Assembly (NCBI RefSeq): GCF_004005495.1
Contig: NZ_RZYA01000028.1
Location: 1-64,000 of the forward strand
Direction: 5' to 3'
Length of the DNA stretch: 64,000 bases
Source of the DNA: Streptomyces antnestii
GTDB lineage: Bacteria > Actinomycetota > Actinomycetes > Streptomycetales > Streptomycetaceae
The notes beneath the pieces were generated by a model, which ran no database searches, had not been told where the DNA came from, and saw nothing but the letters and a program-made list of their open reading frames with translations. The position numbers were made by a program, and so were the translations under genes. Positions 33,671-42,559 of the stretch are shown here, one piece after another; the first letter of the stretch is position 1; every line of letters starts with the position of its first letter.

Positions 33671-36649
33671 ATGTCGACCCGCACCGCTTCACACTGGGCC
33701 GACGTCCTCACGCTCCGGCCCGAGGTCACCGCATCCGACGGCTCAGTAGGCGAGCTGCAAATGAGCCTGCACAAAGCCGTCTACCAGACCATTGACGTGC
33801 CCTACCGCAAGGTCGACTACTACGGCGACATCACCCAGCCCACCCCCAATCTGGTCGGCTTCTTCAGCCGCGTCGCTCGTCGGCTAGGCACCGACGCCGA
33901 GACCACGGCGCTGTTCCACCTGGACCAAGGCATGGGTGGAGGCAAGAGCCACGCTCTCGTCGGGCTCTACCACATGGCCAACTCACCGCAGGAGTTCTTC
34001 GCCACGGAGCTGGGCCGCAAGGTCCGCAGCGAAGCAGAGCAGGGCGGCCGCGACGTAGACCTCACCGGTGCCCAGGCCGTCGTCCTCACGGCCGACTACT
34101 TCAGCCCGGGCAGGCCCAGCGAGACATTCGGCCCGGCTACGAACCTGTTCGAGCGGTTCCTCTGGTCGCTGACCGGCGGCGACATGGACCGCTACAAGCG
34201 CTACGTCGCGGGCGGGCCAAACAAGGGGACCCTGCAACAGGCGCTCAGCGACGCGGGACGGCCGGTACTCATCCTGCTCGACGAGCTCATGGACTACGTA
34301 CTGCAGCTCGCCGACGCGACCAACGTCGACCGCATGCCCAACGAGAAGGCGTTCCTCAACGCCCTCATGGACGCCTGCGACGACGTTCCCCGCGTCGTAT
34401 GTGTCGTGGTCATGATACGCAGCGAGCTCGACGAGCGCGGATACCCGCCGCTTGCCGATGACTTCCGCAGCTACGTCTCCGACCGGCTCGTGCGTAACGG
34501 ACCGGACGGCAGAGTCGCGGTGACTGAGTCCCACGACTTCACCTCGATCATCCAACGCCGCCTGTTCGAGCCGGCCGAGGTGGGCGCTGCTGCGTCCCGT
34601 GTGGCCAAGCAGTACGGCACGGCGAGCGATACCGGCTGGCGAGACAAGGTGCTCGACAAGCTCGGCCCGAACCGCGGAGTGACCGGATTCGCCGAGCGAG
34701 TCGAGGCAAGTTACCCCTTCCACCCCGAGCTCATGCGACTGGTGCGAGAGGAGTGGTCACAGGTCCAGAACTTCCAGCGCGTCCGCTCCACGGTTGCGAT
34801 CTTCGCCCGGACCGCGCTGCACTGGGTCACCGAGCACGAGGACGGGCGGTGGGCGCCGGCCCTCATCGGCGTCGGCGACATCCCCCTCACCATCGCCCTC
34901 GAGCAGTTGCTGTCCTCCGGCCTCTTCATGGGCAACGACCGGGCTATCCAGGGCTATCGCTCCGTGGCCACCACCGACATCACCAGCACCGACGGCTCCG
35001 CAGGACGCGCCGTCGCCATCGATCAGCGACTGCACACTGCCGGCGTCACCGCCCTGCAGGACCACGCAGGCGTGCGCATGGCCACCGCCCTGTTCTGCTA
35101 CTCGATGGTCGCCCGCCCGCGCGGTGGCCGGGGAGCGACCAAGGCCGAGATGCTGGCGGCCATCCTCGAGCCGACTCCGGCCACCGGTACCCCCTACACC
35201 GACGCTGAGGAGGTATTCAACGCCCTCACCGGCGAGGACGGCCTCGGCGCACTTGAGATCACCCAACCGGCCAACGCACCCGGGCGCTACTACCTGTCCA
35301 TCAGGCAGACACTCCGGATGTACTTCACCGCATCCCTCGCGCTGGTGGACCCGCCCTCGTGCGAAAAGCTGGTCTGGGAGCAGACGCAGAGTCTTGCTCG
35401 GCGTGGAATCTTTGACGAGATCCGCTTCATCGACGCGCCGACCGCTACTGGGGACATCGACCTTGCGCGCACCTTTGACGGGGTGGACTCGGCCGTTACC
35501 CGCCTCGTCGTGCTCGACCCGCGCCGCTGGACCCTACTCAACGGCAAGGACACCCTCAGCCGCGCCGAGATCACCGCTCTCCTCGGGCTCGGACCCGACC
35601 CGCTGCGCGTAGACAATGCAGCCAGCTGCATCGTGGCCTGTGTAAACACACAGCGGCGGGACGTGGCACGCAAGCGCGCCAGAGAAGTCCTCGCCTGGCG
35701 CAGTGTCCTCAAGCAGATCAACCCCGAGGACACCGACGAGTTCCACGAGGCCACCACCAAGGTGGCCGAGGCTGAAAACAAGCTCAAGAAGGACATTGAG
35801 AAGGCCTTCCAGCACTACGCCTACCTCGTCCGCGCCTCGGACGGGCTGCACGTCGAGTTCAAGCGCTTCGACGACGACAGCAAGTCATCCCTGCGCGGGG
35901 ACCAGGTGTGGGCGGCGCTCGTCGAGGCCGGTCGCGCAACGAACACAGCAGGCCTCTCGCCGGACTACCTCGCAGCCCTACTAGAAACCTTCGAGCGCAC
36001 CCTCACCCCCCGCGAAGTCGTCCAATCCTTCTACAAGAACCCCTTGTTCCCCCTGGTCACCGCGACCGACGAGATACGCCACGCAATCTACGCTCTGCTC
36101 CGAAACGGCTGGGAACTGGCGGACTCCGACGGTGACAAGCTCGCCATCGCCTCTCCGGAACAAATCTCGATCGGCTCCATCAGCCAGAACCTTCGCCGCG
36201 CGGTCAAGACAGCTGAGGCCGTGTCCGCCGCCACTGGCGCGTCCAAAAGCACCACGACGATCCCGATCCCAAAGCAGTCAAGCGAGCCAGCCGACGGCAG
36301 AGAACCTAGTGAGCTGTTCGGCATCGACGACCAGGAATACCGGGCCGCCAACACAGGAAGGGCCCGCGAGGCCAGTACCGAAGACGCTGCCCCGATCAGC
36401 TTGGAGCCCGCCTCGTTCAAGCGGTACATCATCGAACTCACCAATCGCAGCATCACAGCACCGGAAACGCGTGAGCAGGTCTGGCAACTCCTCAAGGAAC
36501 TGAGCAAGGTCCTAGATGCCCCCAGCGCCAACCACCAACTCATGAGCCTTAGCGTCACGCTCATCACCGCGGAGGGCGCACAAGGGGCCATTGAGCAGAA
36601 GGCACAACAGGCAGGAGCACGCGTCAGGGTCGAGGACGACGACTTCTAA
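33671..36649 (+). CDS. DUF499 ATPase
   Basis: This 992-residue protein has Walker A LDQGMGGGKSH (87-94) and Walker B VLILLDELMDYV near 203, matching the DUF499 (COG1483) P-loop ATPases that accompany DUF1156 methylases. The C-terminal part includes a charged helical region and a final compact domain (ITLITAEGAQGAIEQKAQQA). ATG 33671 is two bases after the methylase stop. The conserved trio suggests the ATPase and helicase act with the methylase to restrict unmodified DNA; exact roles in this family are not known to me. Confidence 0.85.
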   Translation: MSTRTASHWADVLTLRPEVTASDGSVGELQMSLHKAVYQTIDVPYRKVDYYGDITQPTPNLVGFFSRVARRLGTDAETTALFHLDQGMGGGKSHALVGLYHMANSPQEFFATELGRKVRSEAEQGGRDVDLTGAQAVVLTADYFSPGRPSETFGPATNLFERFLWSLTGGDMDRYKRYVAGGPNKGTLQQALSDAGRPVLILLDELMDYVLQLADATNVDRMPNEKAFLNALMDACDDVPRVVCVVVMIRSELDERGYPPLADDFRSYVSDRLVRNGPDGRVAVTESHDFTSIIQRRLFEPAEVGAAASRVAKQYGTASDTGWRDKVLDKLGPNRGVTGFAERVEASYPFHPELMRLVREEWSQVQNFQRVRSTVAIFARTALHWVTEHEDGRWAPALIGVGDIPLTIALEQLLSSGLFMGNDRAIQGYRSVATTDITSTDGSAGRAVAIDQRLHTAGVTALQDHAGVRMATALFCYSMVARPRGGRGATKAEMLAAILEPTPATGTPYTDAEEVFNALTGEDGLGALEITQPANAPGRYYLSIRQTLRMYFTASLALVDPPSCEKLVWEQTQSLARRGIFDEIRFIDAPTATGDIDLARTFDGVDSAVTRLVVLDPRRWTLLNGKDTLSRAEITALLGLGPDPLRVDNAASCIVACVNTQRRDVARKRAREVLAWRSVLKQINPEDTDEFHEATTKVAEAENKLKKDIEKAFQHYAYLVRASDGLHVEFKRFDDDSKSSLRGDQVWAALVEAGRATNTAGLSPDYLAALLETFERTLTPREVVQSFYKNPLFPLVTATDEIRHAIYALLRNGWELADSDGDKLAIASPEQISIGSISQNLRRAVKTAEAVSAATGASKSTTTIPIPKQSSEPADGREPSELFGIDDQEYRAANTGRAREASTEDAAPISLEPASFKRYIIELTNRSITAPETREQVWQLLKELSKVLDAPSANHQLMSLSVTLITAEGAQGAIEQKAQQAGARVRVEDDDF

Positions 36650-36659
36650 CCACACGTCC

Positions 36660-37105
36660 CGTCGGTCAGCGACTGGCGCCCTCAGGCCACAGCACCCGGA
36701 ACGGCACGCCGGTTCGCTTCGCGTACGCAACCCGTCCCCCTTGCGCACCGCGGCTTCGCCGGGGGAGGGCAGGCGCTGCAGGGCCGCGGCGGCAGTCCCG
36801 CCCGCGGCGAAGCCGCAAGCAGAGGCGGCCAGCTGTTGCGCCAGCTGCGCACCTCGCTCTCACTCGGCACCCCGAACCCGGCCGCCATGTACCGGGCCGC
36901 GCAGGCCTGGAGGAACGAGGGGTCACTGACACGGGCTGCGATCTCACCCACCCGGCCGGCCTCCGATGTGCCCGGTGCGGGGCGTGGGGGTGGGGACGGT
37001 GAGGCTGTCGGGCTCGGATGCTGTCGCCGTCTGGTCGGACACGTTCATTCCCCCGGGTTCCAGGCCCCCACAGCCACCCGTACCGCCGGCCGGCAGGCCC
37101 GGCCA
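36660..37105 (-). pseudogene. N-terminal remnant of a DUF2075 nuclease-helicase paralog
   Basis: On the minus strand, MNVSDQTATASEPDSLTV (near 37055) and GEIAARVSDPSFLQACAARY, VRSWRNSWPPLLAA (36950-36830) match the first 80 residues of the gene at 53733-55730. The DNA itself is about 85% alike over 36835-37105 versus 55503-55785 in the same orientation. The rest of the gene is absent and frames are broken, so this is a truncated second copy. Confidence 0.8.
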
Positions 37106-37117
37106 ATCCCTGGGCGA

Positions 37118-37201
37118 GGAGCGGCTGCTGAAGGTGCTGCGCTTCGACCTGGCGCGGGACGTGCGGCACCTGCACGAACATCTGCAGATTCTGATGTTCG
37201 G
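37118..37201 (+). pseudogene. Duplicate scrap of the Cap4-like gene
   Basis: The plus strand reads EERLLKVLRFDLARDVRHLH and then EHLQILMFGSG, nearly identical to LLKVLCFDLARDVRHLHEH in the Cap4-like gene at 39776-40864 (its 40298-40385 part). It directly abuts the nuclease-helicase remnant, so two genes were joined here by recombination. Confidence 0.8.
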
Positions 37202-37359
37202 AAGCGGTCGACCCCTGCCTTTCCTATCCCAGTTGCCCGTATGCGGAATCTGAGTCACGTCAGTCCCGTCGCCGCGTCCGTACGGAGTGGGGATCGGCGG
37301 GATGAGGGCGAACTGAATTGCGTGCAGGCCGTGTTGGCTGCTTGTGGCAAGCCGTACTC

Positions 37360-39060
37360 ATGGTCAGACTGGCGGGCGTGCCCGGCAACAACACAGAGAC
37401 CAACATCCGCCTTGCTCCCTGTGCCGTCGACGCCTTGAAGACGCTCACGTCCCGCAGGGAGACATCGCGTGATGCGACTATCCGCCAACTGTTGGCCGAG
37501 CACGTCCAGCGGCAGGAGCAACAGCGCTATCCGGAAGACAGGCTCACCCACATCTCCACCGTGCTGCGCTACCCGCCACCGCCCCTGTGGCGCGGCGCCC
37601 CACGGGAGGACGTGCCCGTGCGAGTGCGGGCCCCTGCTGCGCTGCTGGAGCGGGCCCGGGCCATGTCGCTGCGTCTGCCGGGCCAGTATCAGCGGGCCCA
37701 CCGCGACTACCAGGCCCGCCTGCTCACCGACGCGGTGACCACCGCCATTGCGGTGGCCCAGCCCTTCACGGACGACTTCCTTAACGGCCTGATGCCCGTG
37801 CTGCGCCACGGCGCTGCCCTGGGTCTGTGGCGCCTGGCGGTCGCCGCGTCGAGCACAAGACCCGAACTGGAGGTGCTGACCAGGGCCGAGCAGATCCTCA
37901 AGGCCACCCGCCGGCGCAACTTCGAGGAGACGCACATCCTGCGGGTGGCCGCTCTGCTCGAATCGGACGTCGCCTGGCACTCGCAAGAGCGCTTCCGGAC
38001 GGCGGAAGCCCTCGCCCGCGGGTACCTGACTGGCCGACGGGCCAAGAAGTGGGAAGACGTACTGGCCAGCCAGGACGCACGGTGGGGTCGTGAGTATCAA
38101 GGCTGGCTGCGTCGAGAGCTGACAGCGCCCACCCGACGCCGCTACGCGATGCCTGGCTATGACTGGACAGGCCGGGGAGGCTCCGCGGTCTGGCGCGCCG
38201 AACACCAGTTACAGATGGACTACTTCGAGCAGTGGCTGGTCGAACGAACCGACCCCGGATCGGGCCGGATCGACGCGGTGGCCGCGCGCGACCCCAACTG
38301 GCTGCTACGCATCCCCACCGATTGGCGGGCGCACTTCACCCCCGCTGGCGCGGCCGGTGAGCCCTACCAAGCATGGGCCGCCGAAGGACGACTCCTGGCC
38401 TTTCCGTGCCGCGCCCGGAGGGGGCTGGTCTTCTGGCCGCTCCTCTCGTGCGCGGACGTGCCCGTCGGCCGTCCCGTACCAGGCTTCGAAGCGGCGGCGA
38501 CTGCGGCCGCCTCCCTGCGCCCTGAGCAGATCACCGGCTTCATCGAGGCCCTCCTGATCGACTGGAACCACAGGACCGCACACGACCCCGATGAGTTCGA
38601 CGACCCTGACGTCGGGCTGCGCCTGCCGGTTGCGAAGGCCCGCCGTTTCGGCCTTCTCACCTCCCAGGAAGAGCACCGCCTCATGTCCTGTGCCAGAGAG
38701 TCGACGCTCAGGAGCATGGACGCCTACATCGAATGGGCCGTGTTCGGGGGAGCGGACAGCGGCTGGGTGGAGAGGATGAAGCAGGCCCGCTGTGACGGTG
38801 ACGCGACGGCCTTCATGCGTGTGACCCGCGCCCACACGAAGAAGGGCAAAGGCAAGCCCTTCAGCATCACGCGCGCCACCTGGCGATGGCCCGGCCGGTC
38901 CGTAGCCGCCGAACTGGCCTCGGGCCGTCGTTTGCCCGACGTCGTGCAGTGGCTGGCCACCGAGTCCCACCGGCAGCGCGGCCTTGCCCTGGAACAGGCG
39001 ATGGAGCGGACGTGGCGGAACACGGTCGACCGCTTCGGGTTCCGCCTCTGGGAGGTGTGA
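37360..39060 (+). CDS. Conserved hypothetical protein with RHH-like N-terminus
   Basis: The predicted product is 566 residues. Near the start NIRLAPCAVDALKTLTSRRE resembles a ribbon-helix-helix strand and first helix. The remainder is helix-rich with many Trp and Arg (WLRRELTAPTRRRYAMPGYDW; NWLLRIPTDWRAHF) and no catalytic motif I can name. ATG 37360 is chosen inside a longer frame because the family-like part starts there. It lies between the DUF499 operon and the CBASS region, so a defence role is plausible but only by position. Confidence 0.6.
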   Translation: MVRLAGVPGNNTETNIRLAPCAVDALKTLTSRRETSRDATIRQLLAEHVQRQEQQRYPEDRLTHISTVLRYPPPPLWRGAPREDVPVRVRAPAALLERARAMSLRLPGQYQRAHRDYQARLLTDAVTTAIAVAQPFTDDFLNGLMPVLRHGAALGLWRLAVAASSTRPELEVLTRAEQILKATRRRNFEETHILRVAALLESDVAWHSQERFRTAEALARGYLTGRRAKKWEDVLASQDARWGREYQGWLRRELTAPTRRRYAMPGYDWTGRGGSAVWRAEHQLQMDYFEQWLVERTDPGSGRIDAVAARDPNWLLRIPTDWRAHFTPAGAAGEPYQAWAAEGRLLAFPCRARRGLVFWPLLSCADVPVGRPVPGFEAAATAAASLRPEQITGFIEALLIDWNHRTAHDPDEFDDPDVGLRLPVAKARRFGLLTSQEEHRLMSCARESTLRSMDAYIEWAVFGGADSGWVERMKQARCDGDATAFMRVTRAHTKKGKGKPFSITRATWRWPGRSVAAELASGRRLPDVVQWLATESHRQRGLALEQAMERTWRNTVDRFGFRLWEV

Positions 39061-39187
39061 CACCCACCGATACCACAGCCACCCCCTCTTCTCGCGAAAG
39101 CAGCCCCCTTCCGTGCCATGCTCGCGACCTCAGCCGGCCCCGCACTCTCGTGCACCGCCCCGGCATCCCCATCGGAAGGACGTCACG

Positions 39188-39421
39188 ATGCACTCCGCAC
39201 GACCGCTACTCGCGGTGCTGCTTCCCGGCCTCACCGGCCTGGTGCTCGCACTGGCCGACGCCCCCTGGGGCCTGGCCGCCGTCGCCTTCGGCTGCCTCGT
39301 GCTCGCCTTCGTCGTGATCGTCATCCAGTCGGTCTTCCCCCAGGAGTCCGCGCACCGCCTCGCATGGTGGCGCGATCGTCGCCGACGTCCTCCCCGCGGA
39401 CGCGGCCAGGGCGCCTCCTGA
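39188..39421 (+). CDS. Small two-helix membrane protein
   Basis: The predicted product is 77 residues: MHSARPLLAVLLPGLTGLVL and AAVAFGCLVLAFVVIVIQSV form two membrane helices, and the tail is very basic (WWRDRRRRPPRGRGQ), so the C-terminus is probably cytoplasmic. ATG 39188 has GGAAGGA upstream. It is 127 bp downstream of the hypothetical gene and may be co-transcribed. Function unknown. Confidence 0.6.
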   Translation: MHSARPLLAVLLPGLTGLVLALADAPWGLAAVAFGCLVLAFVVIVIQSVFPQESAHRLAWWRDRRRRPPRGRGQGAS

Positions 39422-39775
39422 CCACACCGGCGGCGATACTGGCGGGAAGAGGGGTACGGTCAACTCCCGTGCGCATCAGGGGCATCAAGGTGCCGTACGG
39501 CCACCTGCAGTGGGGCGCGCTGATCGCGATGATGATCGCCGCGGCGGCCCCTCCGCATCTGGGGACACCCTCCGGCGGTCGTCACCGTCATCATGGTTGC
39601 GGCCGGCGTCGGCGCCTGGGTTGCGGCGCGGAACGGGCTCCATCGTGATCAACGTTGCCTGCCCATAGGAGCGTTGGGGCGTGATGGCCCTGGGATGGTG
39701 AAGAGCGTGTGCGGTGGTCTACTGGGGAGTCGTGCTCCGCTGTGCCGCGGTCGATCCCGAAGGAGATCAAGTCCG

Positions 39776-40864
39776 GTGCCTGACCTGCCTGCTCCGAGCT
39801 CGACGGGTGTCCGTATCGCGGGTGACCGTTACCAGTGGTTGATCGCCTGGCAGGGCTGCGTCACAGCGGTAAGGGATGCGGCACTGAACGGGGCGAACCC
39901 GGTCGTGGCGGTCGGCGTTGAGGTCGACGGCGTGGGCAACGTCGACGATGTCGTCTTGTACCGCAAACAGCCTCCGCACACCTATACACAGGTCAAGTAC
40001 GCGGCGGACAGCAGCACGCCGGTCAACGAGGAGTATCTGCTCAAGCTCAGCGACCAGGGCGGGCCGTCGATCCTGCGGAAACTGGCGCAGGCGTGGGAGC
40101 AGCTGACCCAGGACGAAACCCCGGTCGACCTCGCGCTGCTCAGCAACCGTTCACCGGACGCGGGCGATCCCTTGATCTCCCTTCGCGATTCCCGCACCCA
40201 GCTCCTCGTCCCGAAGGCGGGCCGGCAGGGCCCGCGCTCCAAGACGGGCCAGGCGCGGGCCCGTTGGGCCGAAGGATCCGGGCTGAGCCAGGAGCGGCTG
40301 CTGGAGCTGCTGAAGGTGCTGTGCTTCGACCTGGCGCGGGACGTGCGGCACCTGCACGAACACCTGCAAATGATGATGTTTGCCGCGGGGCTGCGGTTCG
40401 ACGAGGAGGCCATGCACGCCGGAGCGGACTGGGTCGCCCGCCAGGTCGCCGACGGGCAGCGCCGGTTGTCCCTGGCGGACATCCGCGAGGCGATCGGGGC
40501 GATGCGGCTCGCCGCGGGCTCGTCACGAGCGGTGCTGTCCGTGGCCACCTTGAAGCCCGACCCGATGGCGAAGGACGCGGACTACGCGGTGGACTGGGTG
40601 GACCGCTTCGAGAGCGACTCGGAGTACACCAAGCGCCGCCCGCTTGCCCCGGCGACCTGGGAGCAACTGCAGGCAGACCTGGAAGCGGCACCGTCCCGGA
40701 TGGAGCCGGGCGCCACCGCAGTGGCTCTCACCGGCAGTCTCCGCCTGGCCCCTACGTTTTTGGTCGGCGCCGCCTTTCGGATGGTGACCGGCGCGGACAT
40801 TGCTGTGGCCCAGGGGCCCCAGTTGTGGTCGTCCGGTGCGGAGGCCTTCGTCGTCAACGCGTGA
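39776..40864 (+). CDS. Cap4-like nuclease with incomplete SAVED domain
   Basis: The predicted product is 362 residues. The N-terminal about 110 residues look like the DUF4297/Cap4 endonuclease (RIAGDRYQWLIAWQGCV, DGVGNVDDVVLYR, TYTQVKYA: an Asp...Gln-x-Lys active-site pattern). The C-terminal part starts the SAVED fold (WEQLQADLEAAPS, VALTGSLRLAPTFLVGAAFR) but stops after about 70 residues, where normal SAVED domains have more than 200. GTG 39776 is well supported by AAGGAGAT. The protein may be inactive, or may need another SAVED partner such as the membrane protein next door. A fragment of a second copy lies at 37118-37201. Confidence 0.65.
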   Translation: MPDLPAPSSTGVRIAGDRYQWLIAWQGCVTAVRDAALNGANPVVAVGVEVDGVGNVDDVVLYRKQPPHTYTQVKYAADSSTPVNEEYLLKLSDQGGPSILRKLAQAWEQLTQDETPVDLALLSNRSPDAGDPLISLRDSRTQLLVPKAGRQGPRSKTGQARARWAEGSGLSQERLLELLKVLCFDLARDVRHLHEHLQMMMFAAGLRFDEEAMHAGADWVARQVADGQRRLSLADIREAIGAMRLAAGSSRAVLSVATLKPDPMAKDADYAVDWVDRFESDSEYTKRRPLAPATWEQLQADLEAAPSRMEPGATAVALTGSLRLAPTFLVGAAFRMVTGADIAVAQGPQLWSSGAEAFVVNA

Positions 40865-40928
40865 GCAGCACCGGAAGTCGCCGTGGAATCCTGCGGGAGC
40901 GGGTGGCCCGGGATCTCCCGGGACGCCG

Positions 40929-42068
40929 TCAGGATCCTGCCGTTGCAGGGGGCGGCGCGCCCTGGGCCAGGCGCAGGTCATGGTGGACCGGCGTGAGGCG
41001 GTCGCGGGCCGCCAGCCAGCCCAGTGCGAGGGCGACCGGCAGCGGGCCGTGGAAGAACAGCAGCCCCTCCACCGCGGTCGTGCCGCCGAGGTGCTGCGCC
41101 CACTGCCGCCGTGCGGTCTGCCAGTGCTCCCAGATGTAAGTGGTCACCGCGGCGTTGAGGCCCGGGTCGTCGGGCAGGTAGGCGTCGCCGGTGTCGATGA
41201 CGAGGTAGGCGCCGCACGGGCCCTGTCCACCGGAGGGGCCCGGATCGGGAACGCGGTAGCCGGTGTGGTACTCCGGCCCGTAGGAGACCTGTCCGGTCGC
41301 CGCCACGTGGCGGGCGTCGTCGACCATGGAGGCGGCCGATGCCAGCCGCACGATCACTGCTATCCGGTGACGCTGCTGCCCGGGCGCTTCGGGGATCTCC
41401 ACGAGCGTGGGGTCCTCCGCGCGGTCGGCCGGTAGAAGCTGGCGGACCCGGGCGCGCTGCTGCGCGCCGAGCGGGTCGCGCAGCGAGCTGCCGAGCACAA
41501 CTCCGGGAACCACCGCTCGCCCGGTCTGCTGCGACAGATGCATCACGATCAGCGACGTCTGGACGTCGTCGGCCAGGCGCCGCCCGAGGAGAAACGCGTC
41601 CTGCAGGTGAGCGAGGACGTAGAGCGCGACCTCCGGCTCCGCGGCCCCGGCGGCCCGCAGTTCCTCGATCTGCGCGTCGACGAGCCGGGCGACGAAGTCG
41701 ACGATCTCCGGGCGGCCCTGTACCGAGATCTCTCCGGGCCACAGGAGCGCGCGGTCGACGACCAGCGTCGCGCCGTGCGCACGGCGCGACGCGTTCTTCA
41801 GCGTCAGTACGCGGGACGCCTGCGTACGGTCTGCTGGATACAGGCTGACCACCACGCCGAGCCCGCGCGGACGCTGCAGCACCCACCCCGTCAGGACCAG
41901 GAGCAGGGCCGTGGCGAAGACCACGTCGAACACCCACGGCCGACGCGTCCATTGCTCCAGGATGTTCGGCACGACACCGAGCGCGACGGCCGTGCAGGCC
42001 GCCATCAGCAGTGTGCCGCCGCCCTCCCGAGAAAACACCAACCGTCTCAACTGCCCCAGCCACCGCAT
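40929..42068 (-). CDS. Two-helix membrane protein with SAVED-like domain (CBASS effector candidate)
   Basis: The predicted product is 379 residues. Two membrane helices (about 19-36 and 44-63) are followed by a soluble domain. The soluble part ends with EGLLFFHGPLPVALALGWLA and TPVHHDLRLA, which match the closing half of SAVED domains (the A-P-x-x-L-A-x-x-L-G strand and final Tyr/His-Asp). SAVED domains bind cyclic tri-nucleotides made by CD-NTases; membrane-SAVED effectors (Cap14 type) disrupt the membrane on activation. The gene is divergent from the CD-NTase operon and only 64 bp from the Cap4-like gene. Identity is moderately certain. Confidence 0.55.
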   Translation of the reverse strand: MRWLGQLRRLVFSREGGGTLLMAACTAVALGVVPNILEQWTRRPWVFDVVFATALLLVLTGWVLQRPRGLGVVVSLYPADRTQASRVLTLKNASRRAHGATLVVDRALLWPGEISVQGRPEIVDFVARLVDAQIEELRAAGAAEPEVALYVLAHLQDAFLLGRRLADDVQTSLIVMHLSQQTGRAVVPGVVLGSSLRDPLGAQQRARVRQLLPADRAEDPTLVEIPEAPGQQRHRIAVIVRLASAASMVDDARHVAATGQVSYGPEYHTGYRVPDPGPSGGQGPCGAYLVIDTGDAYLPDDPGLNAAVTTYIWEHWQTARRQWAQHLGGTTAVEGLLFFHGPLPVALALGWLAARDRLTPVHHDLRLAQGAPPPATAGS

Positions 42069-42409
42069 GCGCCCCGCCCCTTCGCCCAGGCCCCCGATCG
42101 CGACGATCCTGCGCCAGAAACCGGGGGCACGCCACCCCCGGCACCGCGGCAGGCCGCGCGCCCGACGCCTCGGCCCGTGTACGCCCGCCGAACCGGTGCG
42201 TCACCTGCGCGAATGCGCTGCCCTGCTGCTCGCGGATCGCGCCATGATGACCAACTGCCCCGGCGGTGCAGGGGAATTGTCAGTGGTGCGCCCTACTGTT
42301 GTGGTTGAGCAGCCGGAAATGCCTGTTTGTGACCGCCGGTCTCCCGCCGAGGAGCCCGCGGCCGCGGTGTGCACCCGGGCTGGACGATGCGCCTGAGGAG
42401 GCACAACGC

Positions 42410-42508
42410 ATGGTGAACGGCGAGCTGTCCGACGCGTTCCTGTTCTTGACGGCCTCCAGTGAGGTTGTCGATCCTCTCCCGGACTGCCTGGCTCTGTCGG
42501 TGGTGTGA
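42410..42508 (+). CDS. Possible 32-residue peptide upstream of the CD-NTase gene
   Basis: ATG 42410 has an excellent GAGGAGG eight bases upstream and encodes MVNGELSDAFLFLTASSEVV, ending LPDCLALSVV. It stops 51 bp before the CD-NTase start. It may be a leader peptide or an accident of sequence. The surrounding gap (42069-42559) otherwise holds only the divergent promoters. Confidence 0.3.
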   Translation: MVNGELSDAFLFLTASSEVVDPLPDCLALSVV

Positions 42509-42559
42509 GTCAGGCCCAGCGCTGCCAATGCAGTCATATCTCTTGGATCGGAGGGCCCG

